A DNA stretch of 11,786 nucleotides from SLFT01 sp964493075 (GCA_964493075.1 CAZBNU010000118.1:1-11786); one strand, 5' to 3'. Numbered from the stretch's first letter, positions 1 to 6,498 are shown. The notes: a model not told the origin generated them from the letters alone. Made by a program: numbers and translations.

Positions 1-46
1 CGTGACTGACCGTTTATTGTGAATATGACCTGTAGGCGATAACTAC

Positions 47-130
47 CGTCATTCCCGTGAAAACGGGAATCCATCTTGCGTGAACAGTTCCTATTGCGTC
101 TTCTGGATTCCCGTTTTCACGGGAATGACG
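47..130. repeat. Palindromic repeat A (dRS3-like arms)
   Basis: Perfect 27-bp inverted repeat: arms 47-73 and 104-130, with a 30-nt loop. Each arm contains its own imperfect palindrome, ATTCCC-N8-GGGAAT (51-70 and 107-126), with the same layout as the dRS3 repeat known in Neisseria and similar repeats in other bacteria. A half-related piece, CTTTCGCGGGAATG, lies near 186-199. No protein function is expected; a short open frame from 76 to 309 is produced by reading through the element. It is probably a non-autonomous, mobile intergenic repeat. The inverted repeat is seen directly; the family assignment is by resemblance only. Confidence 0.85.
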
Positions 131-347
131 TTTGCGTTAGACACAGGAGATGTCTTTCGTTTTTTCCCGCGCCGCGCCTTCGTGGCTTTCGCGGGAATGT
201 ATGGTTGCGTTATGCGCACGACGGCCTCAATTTGTTATGCTTGATAGACAGTCGCAAACAATCAAGCGATGAATGTCAGGCTGGCCGATTACCATTAAAG
301 GAAATCTAACGCGGGTGTTGCCCGTAACTAAGATTTGAATATTACAT
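131..347. other. Gene-poor stretch between two repeats
   Basis: No convincing coding region on either strand. The open frame 76-309 begins inside repeat A and its translation has no recognisable domain. A short GC hairpin, CGGG-N5-CCCG, lies at 312-324. This is where a HigB toxin gene would normally sit, upstream of higA, but I cannot see a HigB-like protein or a clear remnant of one. Confidence 0.5.
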
Positions 348-428
348 CGTCATTGCGAGGCACGAAGCAATCTGATCATCGCGTAGGCTATCGTGTAACG
401 CCAGATTGCTTCGTGCCTCGCAATGACG
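348..428. repeat. Palindromic repeat B, copy 1
   Basis: Perfect 27-bp inverted repeat: arms 348-374 and 402-428, beginning CGTCATTGCGAGGCACGA and ending in its complement, around a 27-nt centre. A second copy with the same arms lies at 3236-3320, and the centres also match in part (both contain GTAACGCCAG before the right arm). Repeats with a CATTGCGAGG...GAAGCAATC core are widespread in bacterial genomes and behave like miniature, non-coding mobile elements. This copy ends 50 bp before the higA start codon. Confidence 0.9.
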
Positions 429-478
429 GTTTCAACTTCTTGTTTTTGATTGCAGTTTCGATCCTATAAGGTAGTATC

Positions 479-781
479 ATGAAAAATATGAATATACCCG
501 CCGTTGCCGTTCACCCTGGTGAACTGCTGCAACATGAATTCCTTGACCCGTTAGGGCTGACCCAGGCGGCGCTGGCAGCCCATATTGGGGTTTCCACCCG
601 CAGGATAAATGAAATCTGCCGTGGCAGACGCGCCATTTCCGCCGAAACTGCATTATTGCTCTCAAAGGCATTGGGCACCACCCCGCAATTCTGGATGAAT
701 GGGCAATCCCTGTATGAATTAGCGTGTGCCCGCAAGAACAACCACCTCCCTGAAGTCGGACGAATTAGTGCCGTGCGATAG
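479..781 (+). CDS. higA: HigA-family antitoxin (XRE helix-turn-helix), apparently orphan
   Basis: A 100-residue cytoplasmic DNA-binding protein of the HigA/VapI family. These proteins neutralise the HigB mRNA interferase and repress their own operon. The sequence shows the family's HPGE motif (residues 12-15), an XRE-type helix-turn-helix (about 27-52, with LTQAALAAHIGVS and an INEICRGRR recognition segment), and the FW pair at 71-72. Length is typical. The start at 479 is favoured by AAGG at 468-471, 7 nt upstream; a second in-frame ATG is at 488. In canonical loci higB lies immediately upstream and overlaps or nearly abuts higA. Here repeat B and a non-coding stretch occupy that place, and downstream lies a convergent gene, so no partner is visible. 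It may be a solitary regulator, the survivor of a broken module, or paired with a distant toxin. Confidence 0.88.
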   Translation: MKNMNIPAVAVHPGELLQHEFLDPLGLTQAALAAHIGVSTRRINEICRGRRAISAETALLLSKALGTTPQFWMNGQSLYELACARKNNHLPEVGRISAVR

Positions 782-788
782 ATGTTTC

Positions 789-816
789 GGTGGGTTCCGC
801 ATCCGCTTCACCCACC
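789..816. repeat. GGTGGGT/ACCCACC hairpin between convergent genes
   Basis: A 7-bp inverted repeat (789-795 and 810-816) around a 14-nt loop, just after the higA stop and before the end of the convergent dehalogenase gene. Hairpins built on GGTGGGT...ACCCACCCTACG are common intergenic repeats in many bacteria. It could stop transcription from both sides, but neither side is followed by a clean T-run, so I call it a repeat and not a terminator. Confidence 0.5.
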
Positions 817-835
817 CTACGCTTTCTTGTTGTCC

Positions 836-1729
836 CTATCCAAAAGCTGCCACGGCTTTTTCTGCAATGAGCACACCCCATTCCTGCACGAAATGACCGG
901 CCTCCGGCACTTCAATGGGCGGAGGGCAGTTTCGGATAATGCGATGCAGGTATTGCATTGCGGGCGGACCGAGCACCGGGTCTTTCATACCCACAGCCAT
1001 CAGGCTTTTCCCCTGCCACTCCTCTTGCCACCAGGTACGCGCTTCTTGTGACAACGCCGCGCCGGGCGCATCGGGATTATCAGGCACCATTTCCGGGAAA
1101 CGGCGCACACCGGCCTTGTAGGTGACGTCCGGGAAAGGCGCTGCATAGGCCGCCGCCTCTTCCTCGCTGAGTTCCGGGACGGAGCGTTTCATCAGCCTGG
1201 CAATGTTCAAGTCGGGCTGGCTTCTGGCATACTCACGCCACGCTAAAAATCCTTTGCCTAACGGAATATCGCCCGTTCCCAATGTGGTGTTCATCACAAG
1301 AAGCGACGAAAATCGGTCTGGCATACTCATGGGTACTGTCAGCCCCAGCAGGCCACCCCAGTCCTGACACACCAACCGGATGTTTTGAAGGTTCAGATGC
1401 TGAATAAACGCCAGCAACATGTTGCGATGAAAATCAAAGGTGTAAACTTCGTCCTCAACAGGCTTGTCCGATTTTCCGAACCCGATGAAATCCGGCGCAA
1501 TCACCCGATGCCCTGCACCAGTAAATACTGGTATCATTTTCCGATACAGATAACTCCAGGTCGGTTGTCCGTGCAGACACAGCCAGACCACATCGGCATC
1601 GGCAGATCCTTCGTCCACATAGTGAATACGGATTCCCTCGTATCCCGGCAACGCATCGAGGTAGTGGGACGCGAAAGGAAATTTCGGCAGATTCAAAAAG
1701 CGTTCTTCAGGGGTTCGCAGCAATTGCAT
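836..1729 (-). CDS. Haloalkane dehalogenase, class I (DhlA-like)
   Basis: An alpha/beta-hydrolase of 297 residues, predicted to hydrolyse carbon-halogen bonds of haloalkanes to an alcohol and halide in the cytoplasm. From the N-terminal RTPEERF and the LPGY segment onward it resembles Xanthobacter DhlA. Visible residues: oxyanion motif HGQPTW (53-58), nucleophile Asp123 in CQDWGG, halide-binding Trp124 and probably Trp164 (GFLAW), Asp250 in GMKDPVLGP, and His279 in EAGHFVQEWG. DhlA has Glu where Gln55 stands here. There is no signal peptide. GGAG at 1735-1738, 5 nt upstream, supports the start. It begins 12 nt after the sulfatase stop, so both are almost certainly one transcript. The catalytic set is complete and matches subfamily HLD-I; the natural substrate is unknown, and an epoxide hydrolase is less likely because of the Asp250 position and DhlA-like ends. 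Confidence 0.9.
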   Translation of the reverse strand: MQLLRTPEERFLNLPKFPFASHYLDALPGYEGIRIHYVDEGSADADVVWLCLHGQPTWSYLYRKMIPVFTGAGHRVIAPDFIGFGKSDKPVEDEVYTFDFHRNMLLAFIQHLNLQNIRLVCQDWGGLLGLTVPMSMPDRFSSLLVMNTTLGTGDIPLGKGFLAWREYARSQPDLNIARLMKRSVPELSEEEAAAYAAPFPDVTYKAGVRRFPEMVPDNPDAPGAALSQEARTWWQEEWQGKSLMAVGMKDPVLGPPAMQYLHRIIRNCPPPIEVPEAGHFVQEWGVLIAEKAVAAFG

Positions 1730-1741
1730 GTTCGCTCCAGT

Positions 1742-3166
1742 CTATGATCGGTTCTTTTCTCTCCACGCATCCAGCGCCTTCATGTACCGTTCATCGTCTT
1801 TCCAGTCATGCGATTCAGGTTCCCCATCGCGCACTTTCCCTTCGGGATAATCCTTGCCTGCAACACTGGCTTCAACGCTGTCGTTCCATTCCAGGAATAA
1901 GGCCTTCATCCGGTTGAAAAGTTCAGGATTGTCTTTGGAAATATCTGTAGTTTCTTTGGGGTCGGTTTTCAGATTGTATAACTCGAAGGATGCGGTCTGT
2001 ATGTTGGTTGCCACAATTTTGTAGTCATTGTCTACCAATGCCCCTTTTTCATGGAAGCGGAAGGGAATGGGCTTCTCACGCGACTCCAGATCACGCTCTA
2101 ACAGGAGTTTCAGACTGGTCCCATCGGTGGGTTCCAGCAATGCCGCTTCCGGCAAGTCCAGCAGTTCGGCAAGGGTCGGGAATATGTCCATGGTGGCGGC
2201 GGGATAACTGGTGATGCGCGGTTTGATAGCGGCAGGCCATTCGATGATGCAGGGCACACGCAGTCCACCTTCCCAGACGGATCCTTTATTGCCGCGCAGG
2301 CCGCCTGTGGTTTCCGGCGTTATCTTGGTCAGCCCGCCGTTGTCGCTGCAATACCAGACCAGTGTGTTGTCGGCAACGCCCAGATCGCGCAGTCCCTGCC
2401 GCAATACGCCGACGCTCCTGTCGAAAGCCACCAACTCGCCGTGATGATGTTCGCTGTTCCGGTCAAGAGACTGAAAGGCCTTGCGGTCTTCTTCGCTGGC
2501 GTCCCACGGGCTGTGCGGCGAACCGTCCCAGATGACGGTGAAGAAGGGCTTGCCTGCCTCTTTGGTGGATTCGATAAATTTTAACGCTTCGTTGACAATG
2601 ATTGATGAGGAATCCCCTTTGAACTGCTCAAAAACGCCTTTGCGGCTCATGAGCGGATCTCGGTCAAAAAAGTTGCTGACACTCACCCATTCATCAAAAC
2701 CAAACGCACCGGGATTATGATCGTCCTCCGCAAGGATGGGAATGCCCGGCCCTTTCAATCCGTTCAGGTGCCACTTGCCGAAGTGTCCCGTGGCATACCC
2801 AACATCTTTCAACGCGGCAGGCAAGGTTTTCTCCTGTATGCGCAGGGCATACCCGTGGGTCTTCACGCCACACCGGTCGTTGCTGCGGCCAGTAAGCACC
2901 GTTGCCCGTGTTGGTGAACAGACCGGTGCGCCTGCGTAGAATCGGTCAAAGCGCAATCCGTTTTCAGCCATAGCGTCCAGGTTCGGTGTTTTCAATACGG
3001 GATGATTGTAATACCCCGTCTGTCCCCAGCCTTGGTCGTCAGTCATGATCAAAATAATGTTCGGTCGTGTGACTGTTTCCTGAGCACTGTAACCGGTTGC
3101 AGAAAAAAGGATCCCTGCAGAGGCGCAACCCGCTGCTTTCAGAAAATTTCTTCTTGTCGTTTTCAT
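1742..3166 (-). CDS. Tat-exported Cys-type sulfatase (arylsulfatase A family)
   Basis: A formylglycine-dependent sulfatase, 474 residues from the chosen start. It should hydrolyse sulfate esters, probably on a glycan, in the periplasm or outside the cell. The N-terminus has a twin-arginine signal, TRRNFLKAAG (residues 4-13), then a hydrophobic stretch and a likely cleavage after YSA. The sulfatase core follows: metal ligands in MTDDQGWG (Asp43, Asp44), the signature CSPTRATVLTGR whose Cys83 becomes formylglycine, GKWHLNG (about 130-136), the SPHSPW segment (His218), and SDNGG (274-278) with the C-terminal metal ligands. A longer frame starts at 3187, but AAGGAGA at 3171-3177 lies just before the ATG at 3166 and after the longer start, so 3166 is right. 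It needs a formylglycine-generating enzyme, not seen here. Sulfated substrate cannot be told from sequence; the sialidase upstream points to host-type glycans. Confidence 0.95.
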   Translation of the reverse strand: MKTTRRNFLKAAGCASAGILFSATGYSAQETVTRPNIILIMTDDQGWGQTGYYNHPVLKTPNLDAMAENGLRFDRFYAGAPVCSPTRATVLTGRSNDRCGVKTHGYALRIQEKTLPAALKDVGYATGHFGKWHLNGLKGPGIPILAEDDHNPGAFGFDEWVSVSNFFDRDPLMSRKGVFEQFKGDSSSIIVNEALKFIESTKEAGKPFFTVIWDGSPHSPWDASEEDRKAFQSLDRNSEHHHGELVAFDRSVGVLRQGLRDLGVADNTLVWYCSDNGGLTKITPETTGGLRGNKGSVWEGGLRVPCIIEWPAAIKPRITSYPAATMDIFPTLAELLDLPEAALLEPTDGTSLKLLLERDLESREKPIPFRFHEKGALVDNDYKIVATNIQTASFELYNLKTDPKETTDISKDNPELFNRMKALFLEWNDSVEASVAGKDYPEGKVRDGEPESHDWKDDERYMKALDAWREKNRS

Positions 3167-3208
3167 TTCATCTCCTTTGGGCCCCAATGCAGGTGTTACC
3201 CACAGCCC

Positions 3209-3237
3209 ATTTTATATTAAAATAAGATGCGTGTAAC
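3209..3237 (-). promoter_or_regulatory. Candidate sigma70-type promoter for sulfatase-dehalogenase operon
   Basis: Reading the minus strand, GTTACA (3232-3237) is followed after 17 nt by TAAAAT (3209-3214), with the sulfatase start about 43 nt further on. The -35 matches 4 of 6 consensus bases and the -10 matches 5 of 6. The -35 box overlaps the outermost bases of repeat B copy 2, so insertion of the repeat may have created or changed this promoter. Confidence 0.4.
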
Positions 3238-3320
3238 CGTCATTGCGAGGCACGAAGCAATCTCTTTAACGAATAGGCCGTCGCGTAACGCCAGATTGCT
3301 TCGTGCCTCGCAATGACGGT
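3236..3320. repeat. Palindromic repeat B, copy 2
   Basis: Perfect 28-bp inverted repeat: arms 3236-3263 and 3293-3320, with a 29-nt centre. It has the same arm sequence as the copy at 348-428, with a partly diverged centre. It fills much of the 209-bp gap between the sialidase stop and the sulfatase start, both on the minus strand. In sialidase mRNA it would form a long hairpin downstream of the stop codon and could slow decay or end transcription. Confidence 0.9.
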
Positions 3321-3375
3321 GACGGTTGTTATTGTTGGGTTCATTTTTTGTGTCATTTTGCATAGAACTTCATTG

Positions 3376-4494
3376 TTAAGAACCCACATAGGAATCCGCG
3401 CCATCCGTCAGCCATTCCAGGGTGAAGCGAACAAGCATGTTTTCCGTGTGGTCGTCCTTTTCAAAGAGTAACCCTATCTCGCCATTTTCAAGTACGGTTA
3501 GGGTAGAGTATGCCGAATCACCAGCATAAATCGTTTTTCCCTCTGTCCAGGTTTTTCCCTCATCGTAGCTAATGCGTACTGTCATGTTCCGGCGTTTGTT
3601 TTTCGACTTGGCGTTGGAAAAGAGCAAGCGGTTTTTGTCATGACCATCTGCAACACTGGTGTATCGGATGATGCTGGCGTTGCAGGCGGGATCGATCAGC
3701 GTTGGGTCAGGCGCGGTTTCCCAGGTCTTGCCCTCGTCGGCAGAAATATGGATATACCGTGTACCTGCGCCCCGGACACGACTGTTGATCATCCATCTGC
3801 CGTCAACCAGTTCCACCACTTTCGACTCGTCTCCCGGCATGATCGGCGTATCAATGAAGAACCAGGTCTTGCCGTGGTCTTTGCTGCCGAAAAGATGCAG
3901 GCCGTTCTGAATGTTCACCATCGTATGCAACAACATTCCGGAACGGGTCTGAATGCCACGCCCCGAAGTAATGAATTTGAAGTCCTTCTCCCATTCAGGC
4001 TTGGTAATCTGAGGCGTGATGTCCACTGGTTCGCCCCAGGTTTTCCCATTGTCGGAACTCTTTACCACATACAGGTAATAGACATCCGGCGCTGCACCGT
4101 GATCCATGTAGTTGTAGAACATAAAAATATCCCCAGTCTCCCGGTCTACAATCATGGACGGATCAGACGCCGCCTTGCCGTATTCATAATCAACAACCGT
4201 CTCGATTTTTGACCAGGTGGCACCATTGTCCGCGCTACGCCGGACGACAATGTTAATGTCCTTGCTCTTCCCCAAGTCGCTGCAGGACGGTACGCGCTCA
4301 TCAATGGCGGCCACAAGGTCGCCGTTCACCGCTGTTACCAACGCGGGAATCCGGTAGCAGGAGACGCCTTCCTTCATCGTTGTATTAAACAAGTCCTGAT
4401 GCGCGAGTATACCGTCAGCAATTTCCGCTGCCTCTCCCATGAGCCCCGCGCCCAGTACCGTCAGAATTGCGAAAGAAAGCATTGTTTTATTCAT
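3376..4494 (-). CDS. Secreted exo-alpha-sialidase (GH33)
   Basis: A glycoside hydrolase of 372 residues that should release terminal sialic acids from glycans outside the cytoplasm. The start at 4494 gives a normal signal peptide (MNKTMLSFAILTVLGAGLMG, cut near residue 23) and is preceded by AAGGA at 4501-4505; a longer frame from 4590 lacks this logic. The six-bladed propeller is shown by the RIP motif (48-50) and five Asp boxes: 87-94, 146-153, 204-211, 251-258 and 309-316, all near SxDxGxTW. By position against the Micromonospora enzyme, the arginine triad is Arg48, Arg239 and Arg307, the acid/base Asp73, the nucleophile Tyr329 and its partner Glu223. No lectin or other carbohydrate-binding domain is attached. 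It is followed by the sulfatase on the same strand, 209 nt away across repeat B, so the two may share regulation. Residue assignments are inferred; the family is secure. Confidence 0.94.
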   Translation of the reverse strand: MNKTMLSFAILTVLGAGLMGEAAEIADGILAHQDLFNTTMKEGVSCYRIPALVTAVNGDLVAAIDERVPSCSDLGKSKDINIVVRRSADNGATWSKIETVVDYEYGKAASDPSMIVDRETGDIFMFYNYMDHGAAPDVYYLYVVKSSDNGKTWGEPVDITPQITKPEWEKDFKFITSGRGIQTRSGMLLHTMVNIQNGLHLFGSKDHGKTWFFIDTPIMPGDESKVVELVDGRWMINSRVRGAGTRYIHISADEGKTWETAPDPTLIDPACNASIIRYTSVADGHDKNRLLFSNAKSKNKRRNMTVRISYDEGKTWTEGKTIYAGDSAYSTLTVLENGEIGLLFEKDDHTENMLVRFTLEWLTDGADSYVGS

Positions 4495-4626
4495 GATGAT
4501 TCCTTTGTGTAATGTTCGGAGTTCCACTGTGCCACAAGCACACAGCAAAATGCAATCGGGAAAAAGGGTCGAAACGCTAATGCCTGTCATGTAATAATGG
4601 TGCGCAGATACATAAACAATTCATGC

Positions 4627-4719
4627 TTTCGTAGGCGTACCTTCCCAGGTGCGCCAAAATGGACATGATAACCGTTTACACCAAGAAGAGGGCGCACCTG
4701 GGAAGGTACGCCTACGAAA
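4627..4719. repeat. Palindromic repeat C, upstream of PIG-L gene
   Basis: Perfect 29-bp inverted repeat: arms 4627-4655 and 4691-4719, with a 35-nt centre. The arms read GTAGGCGTACCTTCCCAGG and its complement. It lies between divergent genes. The right arm stops exactly at the ribosome-binding site (AAGGA, 4720-4724) of the deacetylase gene. It has no sequence in common with repeats A, B or D. An ATG inside it (4659) is in frame with the deacetylase, which makes an over-long gene call likely. Confidence 0.88.
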
Positions 4720-4733
4720 AAGGAAATTTCATA

Positions 4734-5555
4734 ATGAAAACAGCACTGGTATTCAGCCCTCATGCGGACGACGCAGCGGCGTTTTGCGGTGGTACATTGG
4801 CGAAGTTTGCAGCAGACGGCTGGAAAATTATATTGGTGCGCGTTACAGACGATGCAAAGGATTCTGTGGGTTTGACTGTGGAAGAAACCGTTAAGCGTAA
4901 CACCGAAGAACTGCACGCCGCGGCAGAGATTATGGGGATCAGTGAGATTGTGGAACTGGGATTCCCGACGGATACCCTCGCCGATGTGAAGGAAACGGTG
5001 TTGCGTGAGCGTTTCGTGTACCTGTTACGGAAGTATCAGCCTTATACGGTATTCACCTTTGACCCTTTCGCGCCCAGCGAAGGCAATCTCGATCATATCC
5101 GGGTGGCGCAAGCCGTGGAAGAAGCCTTCTGGGTGTCCTGCTTTGATCTGCATCACCCCGAACATTTTGAAGAAGGCCTCGCACCCTTTTCGGTGTGTGA
5201 ACACTGGTACTTCGGACGTCCCGTTGCCGACCAGAATCATGCGGAAGACATTACCGACTTCTTCCAGCAGCGGGTCGCGGCGCTGGCGGCGCATCGCACC
5301 ATGATGCAGAACACCATCAACCAACTGGTGTTGCAGCTGCGCACCTTTGGCCGCCAATCGCCCATGCTCGAAGCCGCCAAGTCAGGCGACATGGAACAAC
5401 TGCTGACAGCGGTGCTCTATGGACCGGCGTCGGAAGTGGGGGAAGCCGCCAATCTCGGTGAAGGCCGTCTCGCGGAAGCCTTTCGCGTAACCCGCTTCGG
5501 CGACATGGAGGATATGATCGAGGCAATAAGCGAACCGATTGCGGCAGAGGAGTAG
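4734..5555 (+). CDS. PIG-L/LmbE-family zinc-dependent deacetylase
   Basis: A 273-residue protein of the GlcNAc-PI de-N-acetylase (PIG-L/LmbE) superfamily, which removes acetyl groups from N-acetylated sugars or related compounds (for example GlcNAc-inositol, chitobiose, or thiol precursors). The Rossmann-like fold begins MKTALVFSPHADD; His10, Asp13 and His121 (in NLDHIRVAQAV) are the expected zinc ligands and Asp12 the likely catalytic base. TDD at 38-40 and TFDP at 108-111 also fit the family. No signal peptide, so it acts in the cytoplasm. AAGGA at 4720-4724, 9 nt before the ATG, fixes the start; an upstream in-frame ATG at 4659 lies in repeat C and has no ribosome-binding site. It is divergent from the sialidase, so a role in handling released amino sugars is plausible, but the substrate is unknown. 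Confidence 0.92.
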   Translation: MKTALVFSPHADDAAAFCGGTLAKFAADGWKIILVRVTDDAKDSVGLTVEETVKRNTEELHAAAEIMGISEIVELGFPTDTLADVKETVLRERFVYLLRKYQPYTVFTFDPFAPSEGNLDHIRVAQAVEEAFWVSCFDLHHPEHFEEGLAPFSVCEHWYFGRPVADQNHAEDITDFFQQRVAALAAHRTMMQNTINQLVLQLRTFGRQSPMLEAAKSGDMEQLLTAVLYGPASEVGEAANLGEGRLAEAFRVTRFGDMEDMIEAISEPIAAEE

Positions 5556-5599
5556 CGTGTCGGGCTGATATGGAAAGTATGTGACAAGTAGAGTCAAAC

Positions 5600-5638
5600 G
5601 CTCCATTAGCCCCCAAGGAGCAATAACAGCATTTTTTT
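5600..5638 (+). terminator. Weak candidate terminator after PIG-L gene
   Basis: GCTCC (5600-5604) pairs with GGAGC (5617-5621) around a 12-nt loop. A run of seven T follows only after another 10 nt (5632-5638). Its place between the convergent deacetylase and toxin genes suits a terminator, but the stem is short and the T-run distant. Confidence 0.3.
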
Positions 5639-5641
5639 ATT

Positions 5642-5938
5642 TCATGGCATGTACTTTTCAATATCCAATGCGCCATGAAATACCCCCAATATATCTATAG
5701 TATCGTCAGCATTATGAAGGTATGCAATTCGATAGTGCCCATACAACAGTACGCGTATATCTCCTTCGGGTTCTTCCCGATACTTGCTCCCGCTTTGAGG
5801 GTATTCAGTCAACAGTTGTACTTTTTCGTAAATACCCGAAATGACACGGTGCGCAGCCACAGGATTATCGATGGCGATATACTGGTATATATCTTGCAGC
5901 CAATCGAAGGCGCCATCTGTCCATCTTATTGTTGCCAT
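5642..5938 (-). CDS. ParE/RelE-superfamily toxin
   Basis: A 98-residue toxin of the ParE branch of the RelE/ParE superfamily. Family members either poison DNA gyrase or cleave mRNA on the ribosome; the sequence alone does not settle which. Diagnostic features are the N-terminal IRWTDGAFDWLQDIYQYI helix region, PVAAHRVISGI, the YPQSGSKYRE turn, RVLLYGHYRIAY (62-73) and the closing DILGVFHGALD (82-92). It lacks the catalytic residues of a proven RelE and looks more like ParE. The ATG lies inside the end of the antitoxin gene (13-nt overlap) and has no clear ribosome-binding site, so translation is probably coupled. Length is normal and no disruption is visible. Confidence 0.9.
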   Translation of the reverse strand: MATIRWTDGAFDWLQDIYQYIAIDNPVAAHRVISGIYEKVQLLTEYPQSGSKYREEPEGDIRVLLYGHYRIAYLHNADDTIDILGVFHGALDIEKYMP

Positions 5939-6111
5939 GTCTGAATGCGCTGCTTGAGTTCTTCGTTTGAAATAACCCGTCCCGAACGTACATCTTCCAG
6001 CCCCCGTCTTACCATGCGTTCAAACGCCAGTTCGCGCATAATTTCCTCGTAACTGGCATCATCTGGCTGTGATTCAATCACCTCTTCCATTATTTCCTTA
6101 ACTGTTGCCAT
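5926..6111 (-). CDS. Antitoxin partner of the ParE-type toxin
   Basis: A 61-residue, highly charged, helix-rich protein encoded directly before the toxin gene. Its C-terminus, GRVISNEELKQRIQTW, resembles the toxin-wrapping tail of small antitoxins found next to ParE toxins (the pattern G-x-V-I-S-x-E-E-x-x-x-R). No standard N-terminal DNA-binding fold is obvious, so the family is not certain. A longer frame begins at 6246, but AGGAGA at 6117-6122, 5 nt before the ATG at 6111, fixes the start. A TATGAT box on the minus strand (6173-6178) could be the -10 of the operon promoter. The stop codon overlaps the first codons of the toxin, as is usual for type II modules. Function is inferred mainly from this arrangement. 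Confidence 0.82.
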   Translation of the reverse strand: MATVKEIMEEVIESQPDDASYEEIMRELAFERMVRRGLEDVRSGRVISNEELKQRIQTWQQ

Positions 6112-6280
6112 GGCTTTCTCCTGACAAATGCTTAAGTGACCCTTACAATTGCCGAATCTTGAAGCACATAGTATCATACACGGCAGCATTGTGAAAACAG
6201 ATATTCGAATTTTCCCGGTGGACTTTGAGCCTTGTATGAACGGCAATGTGGGTCATTCCGCTTTTTTTGGGGACAACGGT

Positions 6281-6308
6281 TTGACACACGCCGTTTTTTT
6301 TTGATAAA
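6281..6308 (+). promoter_or_regulatory. Promoter for tRNA-Gly (and probably tRNA-Lys)
   Basis: A perfect TTGACA (6281-6286) followed after 16 nt by GATAAA (6303-6308); an alternative -10, TAAACT, is at 6305-6310. The tRNA begins about 20 nt downstream of the -10. The spacer contains a run of nine T. AACGG/CCGTT (6275-6279 and 6291-6295) can pair across the -35 box, which may be chance. Confidence 0.7.
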
Positions 6309-6327
6309 CTACGGTCATACCTGTTGA

Positions 6328-6402
<75 letters not shown>

Positions 6403-6422
6403 TTTTTTTTTGTTTCCCCTGT

Positions 6423-6498
6423 GGGCCGTTAGCTCAGTTGGTAGAGCAGGTGACTCTTAATCACAAGGTCACAGGTTCGAATCCTGTACGGCCTACCA
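6423..6498 (+). tRNA. tRNA-Lys (anticodon CUU)
   Basis: Cloverleaf with acceptor GGGCCGT/ACGGCCT (first pair G-T), D-stem GCTC/GAGC, anticodon loop CTCTTAA (anticodon CUU, reads AAG), T-stem ACAGG/CCTGT with TTCGAAT loop, discriminator A and encoded CCA. The outermost anticodon-stem pair (27-43) is a G-A mismatch; the other four pair normally. It lies 20 nt after tRNA-Gly and has no separate promoter between. Confidence 0.97.

Noticed and set aside
76..309. A 77-codon open frame on the plus strand
   Set aside because: It begins inside repeat A, has no ribosome-binding site, and its translation shows no recognisable domain.
205..310. Remnant of a HigB toxin upstream of higA
   Set aside because: I compared the frame ending at 309 with the HigB pattern; only a loose LPLK-like match exists, not enough to call a pseudogene.
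348..428. Repeats as a possible CRISPR array
   Set aside because: They are isolated inverted repeats, not direct repeats with regular spacers, and no cas gene is present.
3640..4212. A 190-codon open frame on the plus strand
   Set aside because: It lies wholly antisense to the sialidase gene, has no domain and no ribosome-binding site.
6275..6302. Hairpin AACGG/CCGTT plus T-run as a terminator before tRNA-Gly
   Set aside because: No plus-strand gene lies upstream to be terminated, and the same bases form a strong promoter.
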